Shown: piece by piece, positions 1 to 5,910 of the stretch | Position numbering within the stretch: the stretch's first letter is position 1 | Layout: the number at the start of each line of letters is the position of its first letter | Assembly (NCBI GenBank): GCA_945872325.1 | Contig: CAMBZY010000195.1 | Location: 1-6,371 of the forward strand | Origin: Candidatus Kuenenia stuttgartensis | Lineage (GTDB): Bacteria; Planctomycetota; Planctomycetia; Isosphaerales; Isosphaeraceae | Reading direction: 5' to 3' | DNA length: 6,371 nucleotides | Notes under the pieces: generated by a model | The model's input: the letters and a program-made list of their open reading frames with translations, nothing else | What the model was told of the DNA's origin: nothing | The model's database searches: none | Translations under genes and position numbers: made by a program

Positions 1-458
1 GATCCTGGCGTTTTTACATCAAGTATGACGTGAACTCGCGGATCAACCTTATCTGTGGAAATGGCACCTGAGGTTTCCAGAAGTACACGCTTGCCGGCAT
101 CGCAGCAGCGAGTCATCAGGCTGTAAACTTCGTCCTGCAGGAGAGGTTCGCCGCCGGTGAACTCCACCATAGAGCCACCCATGGCCATGATGGAATCGAA
201 GATCTGGTCGGGAGTCATCGCCTTGCCTTGATTAAAGGCATGTGCCGTGTCGCAGTAATTGCACCTCAACTGGCAGGCTGTCAGGCGCACAAAAACGCAC
301 GGCCAGCCAGCCCAAATGCTTTCGCCCTGAAGACTTCGGTAAATCTCGTGAACAACGAGTGTGCCAGGTTCTCGGCCGCTGATGGAAGCCAGACGGCTGG
401 TCATCACGGTTTTGGATTCGGCAGCGATCTTCAGGTCGGCATTCGCCGTAACGGACAT
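1..458 (-). CDS. queE: 7-carboxy-7-deazaguanine synthase QueE (radical SAM), C-terminal part outside window
   Basis: The reverse strand reads 152 codons open to the left edge. QueE is a radical SAM, Mg-dependent enzyme that contracts 6-carboxy-tetrahydropterin to 7-carboxy-7-deazaguanine in the cytoplasm, on the path to preQ0 and queuosine. Visible family marks, in order, are EIYRSLQGES (residues 38-47), the iron-sulfur CxxxCxxC as CQLRCNYC (Cys62, 66, 69), DTAHAF (70-75), VEFTGGEPLLQ (98-108), ETSGA (128-132) and DVKTPGS (147-153) at the edge. Roughly the last third of a usual QueE of about 200-240 residues is missing only because the window ends. An in-frame TAA lies upstream and the first ATG after it is at 458. 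No good ribosome binding site precedes it, nor the next ATG at 404. Either start leaves an N-terminal extension (37 or 19 residues before EIY), longer than most QueE proteins have. It lies downstream of the M50 gene after about 135 bp. Identity is firm; the start is not. Confidence 0.93.
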   Translation of the reverse strand, partial: MSVTANADLKIAAESKTVMTSRLASISGREPGTLVVHEIYRSLQGESIWAGWPCVFVRLTACQLRCNYCDTAHAFNQGKAMTPDQIFDSIMAMGGSMVEFTGGEPLLQDEVYSLMTRCCDAGKRVLLETSGAISTDKVDPRVHVILDVKTPG

Positions 459-593
459 GGGCAACACTCGTTCAGCAACAATCTGGCATCGGGGCAAACT
501 ACTTTCGTTAGTATATCGCCTCTGGCCTCGAACGTCCTGAAAATTTGAATGAACTGGCTTTGATTCCCATAATTTCCTGCCTTACATAAAGCC

Positions 594-1688
594 TCAGTGA
601 ATCAATCCCTCGACTTGAAACCGCGTAAAGGCATGAGAATCTGGAATCATCGAGCCTGCAATGAGTTCGGGAACGGTTTTGGCTAAAACAGAGGCTTCGT
701 CATGCTTGCCTTCGGCGGCGAGTATCACGGCCTCGACCATGACTTGGTCGCATTTTTCTACAAGGCCGCCTTGAGATATTTTCAGGAGCTGTCGAGCCTC
801 CTCGGTTTTGCCTTCCCGGGCGTGAAGCCAGGCATCCATAACCTGATAACTGGCTCGAACAAGAATTGGTGTTTTGTCTAAGCCTGACATGAGTTCCGTC
901 ATATAAGAGCGGGCTTTTTCTAGATCGCCACTGTCAGCTGCGGCCAGGAATCCAAAATAGCGACCTCTGGCGAACATTTGATCGTCAGGTTCTGCACGCA
1001 ATAAGATGTTTAAAGGTAATGGGTTACATTCTGACGGTCGTTTGCCGGTAGCCACTTCGCTGGATAGTTCCAGTGCTGCCACATAAATCTCTACCTGTTC
1101 GGGTTTGCCACGACTCAACAGATTAATCGCGGCTCCGTCTGTCAAATATCCTGCCACACTTCTTGGAATGATGGATATCACAAAAATAAAAAGGCTTATG
1201 ATGCCCATGAGCCAGAAGCAACTGCCCGGGATTGATGACGTTAAGCCTGCCAGAAAAGCTATGGAAATTGCGACTGCGCCCCACAAAAGGCTGGCCAATG
1301 GACCGCCCCAAAGCATGGTGAGATATGCCTTTCGCAGATCCAGCCCAGGGATTGGCGCCATGCCTGCGATGCCACCCAAGCCTAAACCAGACTTGAACAT
1401 GGGGCGAATGGAGAGGCTTCGCTCACCTTTTCTGCGAATCTGAACTGGCCAGAATAACATGAACGCGAAACGAAAACCGGCCCTAAGTCCAGCCAGGACA
1501 TGGCCCAGTTCGTGCCATGCGACTGCTAGAACGAAGGCCAGGATATATCCACCCATGATCAAGCCGAAGTAGATTATGGGATTCGTATGCTGATTCGCTT
1601 TTATGGCATGAGCGATAGGCCAGACTGAGGCAAAGCCAATCAAGCCACCGATACTCAATTGCAAAAGTTTTGCCAAGATTCGTTTCAC
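594..1688 (-). CDS. M50 (site-2-protease-like) membrane metalloprotease with TPR-like C-terminal tail
   Basis: A 364-residue integral membrane protein. Hydrophobic stretches lie at about 7-29, 40-66, 123-148 and 156-177. The second carries the zinc site HELGH (59-63), whose histidines and glutamate are the expected ligands and general base. YLTDGAA (181-187) near the end of the last hydrophobic stretch matches the position of the third ligand, an Asp in the LDG motif of S2P-type proteases. That motif is degenerate here, with no classic NxxPxxxLDG. No PDZ domain is seen. From about residue 236 to 345 the protein is soluble-looking and helical, with three TPR-like units (GDLEKARSYM, GKTEEARQLL, GKHDEASVLA). 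M50 proteases cut transmembrane segments of membrane-anchored regulators; the substrate here is unknown. The start is GTG at 1688, preceded by no clear ribosome binding site; only 18 bp separate it from the stop of the upstream redoxin gene, so translation may be coupled to that gene. The protease class is well supported; activity is inferred. Confidence 0.9.
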   Translation of the reverse strand: MKRILAKLLQLSIGGLIGFASVWPIAHAIKANQHTNPIIYFGLIMGGYILAFVLAVAWHELGHVLAGLRAGFRFAFMLFWPVQIRRKGERSLSIRPMFKSGLGLGGIAGMAPIPGLDLRKAYLTMLWGGPLASLLWGAVAISIAFLAGLTSSIPGSCFWLMGIISLFIFVISIIPRSVAGYLTDGAAINLLSRGKPEQVEIYVAALELSSEVATGKRPSECNPLPLNILLRAEPDDQMFARGRYFGFLAAADSGDLEKARSYMTELMSGLDKTPILVRASYQVMDAWLHAREGKTEEARQLLKISQGGLVEKCDQVMVEAVILAAEGKHDEASVLAKTVPELIAGSMIPDSHAFTRFQVEGLIH

Positions 1689-1706
1689 GAGGAGTATCGC
1701 TTTTTA

Positions 1707-3989
1707 TCAACGCCCGTGTTTGACAAGATTCTGAACGCGGACCGATTCTGACTTCACGAATTCGACGTCGAGGAACGGGTCAGGGCTGATTCGCTGGAAC
1801 CGGACCATGCCGTTCGGGTCGATGATGAAAAGGCCGTGGAGGGGGACGTTCTCAAAGTCGTCGAAAGCTTGATACTGCTTGAAGATGGAGAGGTCAGAGT
1901 TGGCCAGGATGGGCATCGGGAACTTCACTCCATCAGCGTTGTTTTTCAGCTCTTTTGACTTCTCCAAGTCGTCAGTACTGATGGCGATGACATCTGAACC
2001 AGCCTTTTTTAAACTTTCCATTTCCTTGCCGAATAGCTGTAACTGCTGCATGCAGTGGGCGCACTTGCCACCAAGGAAGAAGATCAGGATGGTGTTTCGG
2101 CCTGACGCTTTTCGATCCGACATGCGCCAAAGCTTGCCACTGGTTTCAGGCAACTGAAATTCGAGAGAAGGTGATGGGTGCCAGGCGAGTGGTCCCAGAT
2201 TGGTGAGGTCGATGGGATTGGCCACAACGGGTTTCGTCGCATTCGGGTCAACCGGTTCAGCCCAGCCCTTTGACTTCCAGTCCGCCCTTATCGCTGTAAG
2301 TCTTTTGTTTATTAGAGTTTCCTTGTCTGCATGACGAATCATTGGGACTAGCTTCAGATAGGCTTCCTGAGCCTTCTTCGATTTCCCAACTGTTTGCAGT
2401 ACCTCAACATATCTGGCCAGTGGTTGATACTGATCCTGGGCTTGGTCTGTAGCTTTCTTGGCCTCTGTCTCGGCAAAACCAAAGTTGCGTGCAGAGAGAT
2501 GTAAAGTCGCCAACTGGCTGGACTTGATCCCGGCTTTCGTGAACTTTTCGAAAGCAGGGCCCACCTCGCCCGCCATTAAGTCGCTGTAGCCCTGAAGTTC
2601 GGTCATCACGTTCTGAGAGGCAGCCAGCAGGGCCTTGTCACGCTGCTTTTCTTCCTTCTTTTCCTGAGCGTCGATCACGGCTTTGACTTCGCTGATCTGC
2701 TTGGTCAGCAGAGCTTTATCGTTTTTGGCAAAAGCCGCTTGCCCCAAGGCCTGCCACTTCATGCGCTGTTCAATCGGGAGGTCGGAAAAGTCCAGCAGGC
2801 CGCTCTGGACATCTTTGATCAGATCATCCCAAAGCTCATATCTGACATAGAGTTCTGTCAGGCGTGCCCGGCCATTTCGCTGGCTTGATCCACCGTCGTT
2901 CTTATGGTTTTTGGCGGGGTCCCGGGGCTGATCCACAAGATCTCGCGAAACGGTAAGAGCGTCTTTAAGCCGGCCAATATTGGAGTAAGTCGTGGCCAGC
3001 CACTGGTTATTGTGTGCGTAATTGTGGATTTCAAAAGGCATGACTCGGTCGCTGATCATATAGGCATGATCCACCCGAGCCGAACCTTCCTGTTGGTAAG
3101 CTGCTTCTGGGTAACGCTTTAGGCCGCTAAAGGTGTGGCCAGGCATGTGCCATGCGTGAGCAATTCCAGGGGCAGTCGAGGCAAATGTCTGAGCCGATTT
3201 TACAGCTCTGCCAGGGTTTACGCCGTCCCAGAGGTGAATGGTGTAGTGATGGGCGCCGGGATGATTCGGCTGCTTGTTCTTCACGGTTTCGATGACGATG
3301 TCAACAGCTTTGCGGTTCCCGACTCCGCCGTTCACGCGACCACCTTCCCAGGCAGCCTGAGCATACCAGGCTCGGGCATTGATATCGTCGGGATAATCTT
3401 GAATGATCTGATCAAGCCCATCCTGCCAGCCGTTGCGGCGTGTTTTCTCATCCGTGCCAACTTTGTGAAACTTTTCCAGAGCGTCTAGATATGCGAGTTC
3501 CTTTGGAGTGATTTTGACGTTGGCCACGACTTTGCGAGCCTCGGCCAGAAATCCGTTGGCACGCTTGGGATTGTTCACATTCGACATGGCCATGCCCCAG
3601 TAAGCCATCACGCATTTGGGATCGATTTTGGCTGCCTGGCGAAACGAACGTTCTGACTCAAAGTAATAGAATGAATGAAGTTGCGCAACGCCCTGGTTGA
3701 TAAACTTCTGGGCTTCAGGCGAGGTGGTGGTCACAGGAAATGGCGATTCCCCTTGGCCAGGTTTCAGGACGGCCGCTCGCCTTGGGCCTTCGTTGAAGGC
3801 TTCTGCATGCAAAGAATGGCCAGCGGCCGGAACAGAGGGGTTCGTGGAACTGGCCGGGGCGGTGACCTTTGTTGGAGAGCCTTCCTGTGCGGCGATGTTC
3901 AAGAGTGTCAGAGAATTGCTGTAAGGCAATCCAATGGATAGTATTAGCAATATATTACGAAACGACCGTCGGGATTTGGTTCGCATCAT
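1707..3989 (-). CDS. Exported TPR protein with C-terminal thioredoxin-like (redoxin) domain
   Basis: A 760-residue protein. The N-terminus is a basic segment (RTKSRRSFR) followed by a hydrophobic run to about residue 33 and AAQ, so it is probably an export signal with the mature protein outside the cytoplasm. A low-complexity Ala/Ser/Pro linker (about 36-90) leads into TPR-like helical repeats (about 90-570), for example NQGVAQLHSFYYFESERSF and SNIGRLKDALTVSRDLV. A highly charged helix occupies about 429-452. Residues 241-311 hold a histidine-rich block, HPGAHHYTIH and HAWHMPGHTF, which I recall from a family of bacterial TPR proteins. The last part (about 605-755) is a TlpA/AhpC-like thioredoxin fold: FQLPETSGK, FFLGGKCAHC with a CxxC at Cys643/Cys646, a cis-proline-like NVPLHG (715-719) and FIIDPNG (721-727). 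A disulfide or peroxide redox role is likely; substrates are unknown. Tandem ATGs lie at 3989 and 3986, with a weak G-rich binding site about 8 bases upstream. It is the first gene of a probable operon with the M50 protease. Confidence 0.92.
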   Translation of the reverse strand: MMRTKSRRSFRNILLILSIGLPYSNSLTLLNIAAQEGSPTKVTAPASSTNPSVPAAGHSLHAEAFNEGPRRAAVLKPGQGESPFPVTTTSPEAQKFINQGVAQLHSFYYFESERSFRQAAKIDPKCVMAYWGMAMSNVNNPKRANGFLAEARKVVANVKITPKELAYLDALEKFHKVGTDEKTRRNGWQDGLDQIIQDYPDDINARAWYAQAAWEGGRVNGGVGNRKAVDIVIETVKNKQPNHPGAHHYTIHLWDGVNPGRAVKSAQTFASTAPGIAHAWHMPGHTFSGLKRYPEAAYQQEGSARVDHAYMISDRVMPFEIHNYAHNNQWLATTYSNIGRLKDALTVSRDLVDQPRDPAKNHKNDGGSSQRNGRARLTELYVRYELWDDLIKDVQSGLLDFSDLPIEQRMKWQALGQAAFAKNDKALLTKQISEVKAVIDAQEKKEEKQRDKALLAASQNVMTELQGYSDLMAGEVGPAFEKFTKAGIKSSQLATLHLSARNFGFAETEAKKATDQAQDQYQPLARYVEVLQTVGKSKKAQEAYLKLVPMIRHADKETLINKRLTAIRADWKSKGWAEPVDPNATKPVVANPIDLTNLGPLAWHPSPSLEFQLPETSGKLWRMSDRKASGRNTILIFFLGGKCAHCMQQLQLFGKEMESLKKAGSDVIAISTDDLEKSKELKNNADGVKFPMPILANSDLSIFKQYQAFDDFENVPLHGLFIIDPNGMVRFQRISPDPFLDVEFVKSESVRVQNLVKHGR

Positions 3990-4043
3990 GATTCAGGCCC
4001 CACTCAGAATGGATGAGTTGTTGGTCGAGCTTGGTCGTTGTTC

Positions 4044-4072
4044 AACCTATTTGTTTCGCTGTACTGTATCAA
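4044..4072 (-). promoter_or_regulatory. Candidate sigma70-type promoter for the TPR-redoxin/M50 operon
   Basis: Read on the minus strand, TTGATA (4072-4067, five of six bases of the -35 consensus) stands 17 bp before TAGGTT (4049-4044, a poor -10). This would leave a leader of about 45-50 bases before the ATG at 3989. The -10 is weak, so this is only a candidate based on spacing and position in the divergent intergenic region. Confidence 0.25.
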
Positions 4073-4093
4073 GAAATGTAGGCTGAGGTTAAG

Positions 4094-4122
4094 ATGACTT
4101 CACCTGAGTGCGGTTCGATTAT
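4094..4122 (+). promoter_or_regulatory. Candidate sigma70-type promoter for the CYTH/adenylate cyclase gene
   Basis: ATGACT (4094-4099) and GATTAT (4117-4122) are separated by 17 bp, each matching four of six consensus bases; an overlapping TATACC follows at 4120-4125. Transcription from here would start about 35 bases before the ATG at 4164. It lies back to back with the candidate minus-strand promoter, as expected for divergent genes. The match is moderate only. Confidence 0.28.
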
Positions 4123-4149
4123 ACCGTTTTTCGCAGTTGGCTTATGCTC

Positions 4150-4155
4150 AAGGAA
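4150..4155 (+). promoter_or_regulatory. Ribosome binding site that fixes the CYTH gene start
   Basis: AAGGAA ends 8 bases before the ATG at 4164. It supports that ATG over an in-frame TTG at 4137, which would add nine residues (MAYAQGTSG) not expected before the conserved family start. Confidence 0.6.
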
Positions 4156-4163
4156 CTTCTGGC

Positions 4164-4736
4164 ATGGCATTTGAAATTGAATCGAAATATCGGCTGGCTG
4201 ACCAGGGAGAAACCCTCAGGCTCGAATTGACCAGGCTTGGAGCCAATTCCAAAGACGGTTATGTCGTCGCTGATACATATTTCAGTCACCCATCGAGAGA
4301 TTTTGGGGCCACTGGAGAAGCGTTCCGAATCCGCCGTGAGGGGCCTCACAATTTGATGACATATAAAGGCCCCAGGATGGCATCGGTAGGGGTAAAAACA
4401 CGCACAGAGATTGAAATTGGCCTGACCGAAGGCTCTGCCAATTTTGATGGCGCGAAGTCGATGTTTACTGCCATGGGTTTTGCGGAAGTCCTGACGGTAA
4501 AAAAGTTTAGAGTGCCATTTCAGCTAGTTTTTGAAGGTCGGAAAATCGCCGTGGTTTTGGATAACGCAGGCGAGTTGGGCTATTTCGCGGAAGTGGAACT
4601 GGTGATTGAGGATCCGTCCGAAGTTGCGGAAGCAGAGCTACTTATCAAAGCCATTGCCGCAGAGCTTGGACTTACGCAATATGAGCCTAAGTCCTATCTA
4701 AGGATGTGGATGGAGCGGGCAGGGCTAAGGATTTGA
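4164..4736 (+). CDS. cyaB: Class IV adenylate cyclase / CYTH-domain protein (CyaB-like)
   Basis: A 190-residue cytoplasmic protein of the CYTH fold, a tunnel-like beta barrel that binds triphosphate substrates with metal ions. Family marks are the N-terminal ExExK as EIESK (residues 4-8), HPSRDF (42-47), EAFRIRRE (52-59) with basic tunnel residues, TYKGPR (66-71), TRTEIEI (79-85), LDNAGELGYFAEVELVIED (132-150) with the acidic metal-binding residues, and EPKSYLRM (174-181) at the end. The length fits CyaB-type proteins (about 170-200 residues). The HPSRDF plus EAFRIR pattern is that of the CyaB branch rather than mammalian-type thiamine triphosphatase. Cyclic AMP synthesis from ATP is therefore the first guess, but CYTH proteins include inorganic and organic triphosphatases and sequence reading cannot separate them. 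The ATG at 4164 has a good ribosome binding site. It is transcribed away from the redoxin operon and converges with the formylglycine-generating enzyme gene after 28 bp. Confidence 0.92.
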   Translation: MAFEIESKYRLADQGETLRLELTRLGANSKDGYVVADTYFSHPSRDFGATGEAFRIRREGPHNLMTYKGPRMASVGVKTRTEIEIGLTEGSANFDGAKSMFTAMGFAEVLTVKKFRVPFQLVFEGRKIAVVLDNAGELGYFAEVELVIEDPSEVAEAELLIKAIAAELGLTQYEPKSYLRMWMERAGLRI

Positions 4737-4771
4737 ACAAGATCTTTTCGAGAATCCGAATCGTTCAATCC
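4729..4771. terminator. Inverted repeat across both convergent stop codons (possible bidirectional terminator)
   Basis: GGATTTGAAC (4729-4738) can pair with GTTCAATCC (4763-4771) to give a 9-bp stem with one bulged T and a 24-base loop. The repeat covers the stop codons of the CYTH gene (4734-4736) and of the convergent gene (4765-4767). There is no T-run after either arm and the stem is not GC-rich, so a classic intrinsic terminator is not shown; the call rests on position and symmetry. Confidence 0.2.
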
Positions 4772-5910
4772 GGATCCTTGACGCATCGAAATCCGAGGTG
4801 GTTGGCGCCTGAGTCGATCGCACCTTTGCCCCGGGCGGCTGGCAGATAACGAATGCAGTAGAGGTCGCTGCACAGGAAAGATCCACCCCGGTGGACCCGC
4901 TTGGGAACGCCTGGCTCCTGAGGGTCGAAACTGTCGGCAGGGCCTTTCGGGTCCTTGGCCGAAAAATTCTTATAGGCATCGGGCCGGTACCAGTCAGAGC
5001 ACCATTCCCAGACATTTGCCGACATGTCAAAAAGTCCGAAGCCGTTTGCTGGATAGGACTTCACCGGTGCCGTGCTGTAAAAACCATCGACTTTTGAATT
5101 GGCATTTGGGAAGCCGCCCTGCCAGTTATTGCTCATCCACTTGCCACTTGGGTTCAGTTCGTCGCCCCAAACGTACTTTTGACGTTCCAGCCCGCCTCTC
5201 GAAGCACGTTCCCATTCGGCCTCGGTTGGGAGTCGTTTGCCAGCCCATTTGGCATAAGCTATGGCATCTTCGTATGCGATTTGAACTACGGGGTGATCCA
5301 TGCGATCTGCAATCGAGCTTTCAGGCCCTTCCGGATGTCGCCAATCTGCGCCTGGTTGCCAGCGCCACCACTGGAGGAAATCGTCGAGCGGCACTTCGGC
5401 GGCTGGGGGTGTAAAAACGACCGAACCTGGAACCAGTAGCTTGGGATCAGCACCGGGATAATCCTCAGCCTTGGGAGCGATTTCGGCCACGGTTTTATAG
5501 CCTGTGGCTTTGACAAAGGCTTCGTACTGGCGGTTGGTCACCTCGGTCTGATCGATCCAATAGCCGCTGAGTTCGATTTCACGAACGGGCCGAGCATCTG
5601 GCATGGTAGAGTCGTCAGCCCCCATCCAAAACTTTCCGGGCGCGATCCAACTCATCCCTTCCGTAGCTTTCGTAGGCTTTGGTTCTGAGCCAGAAGTGCT
5701 TTTTGTTTCAGTGCTTATGTTTGCTGCCAATCCCAGTGGACGCGAAGGCGGGTCGCACAATGCCGGGGCAGCGGCTACGGAAATGGGCTCGGGTTTTGGA
5801 GGGTTTGACTCTGTGGTCAAGGACTTAGGATTTTCCTGACATCCCCAAAGCGAAAAAACGCATGAGACCAGTACGGCATGACCAAGGGCAAGATTTTTTA
5901 CTGGTTTCAT
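4765..5910 (-). CDS. Formylglycine-generating enzyme (sulfatase-activating, SUMF1 family) as a predicted lipoprotein
   Basis: A 381-residue protein. The first 24 residues form a lipoprotein signal: two lysines, a hydrophobic core and SLWGC, with Cys24 as the lipidation site. A Pro/Ser/Thr-rich linker runs to about residue 85, then a full FGE domain (86-376). Its marks are MSWIAPGKFWMG, YWIDQTEVTNRQYEAF, GADWRHPEGPESSI, WAGKRLPTEAEWE, NVWEWCSDWY and RGGSFLCSDLYCIRY ending in LGFRC. Cys347 and Cys352 stand in the same spacing and setting as the catalytic, copper-binding pair of human FGE (GGSYMCHRSYC), so this looks like an active enzyme rather than one of the many inactive FGE-fold proteins. 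FGE oxidises the cysteine of a CxPxR motif in sulfatases to formylglycine; no sulfatase is encoded here. The ATG at 5910 is chosen because it starts the lipoprotein signal; it has only a weak AAGG 11 bases upstream. In-frame ATG 5955 and TTG 5964 would lengthen it by 15 or 18 residues. Confidence 0.94.
   Translation of the reverse strand: MKPVKNLALGHAVLVSCVFSLWGCQENPKSLTTESNPPKPEPISVAAAPALCDPPSRPLGLAANISTETKSTSGSEPKPTKATEGMSWIAPGKFWMGADDSTMPDARPVREIELSGYWIDQTEVTNRQYEAFVKATGYKTVAEIAPKAEDYPGADPKLLVPGSVVFTPPAAEVPLDDFLQWWRWQPGADWRHPEGPESSIADRMDHPVVQIAYEDAIAYAKWAGKRLPTEAEWERASRGGLERQKYVWGDELNPSGKWMSNNWQGGFPNANSKVDGFYSTAPVKSYPANGFGLFDMSANVWEWCSDWYRPDAYKNFSAKDPKGPADSFDPQEPGVPKRVHRGGSFLCSDLYCIRYLPAARGKGAIDSGANHLGFRCVKDPD

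Noticed and set aside
228..548. Plus-strand open frame of 106 codons at the left
   Set aside because: It lies antisense to the clear QueE reading and the spacer upstream of it; the product has no recognisable motif.
1105..1443. Plus-strand open frame of 112 codons
   Set aside because: Antisense shadow of the M50 protease membrane region; basic, methionine-rich, no motif.
3135..3488. Plus-strand open frame of 117 codons
   Set aside because: Antisense shadow of the TPR-redoxin gene, whose own frame carries conserved motifs throughout.
4137..4163. Upstream TTG start for the CYTH gene
   Set aside because: The AAGGAA site is correctly spaced for the ATG at 4164, and the family normally begins directly at MxFEIExK.
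5016..5414. Plus-strand open frame of 132 codons
   Set aside because: Antisense shadow of the formylglycine-generating enzyme domain; the translation is arginine/proline/cysteine-rich without family features.
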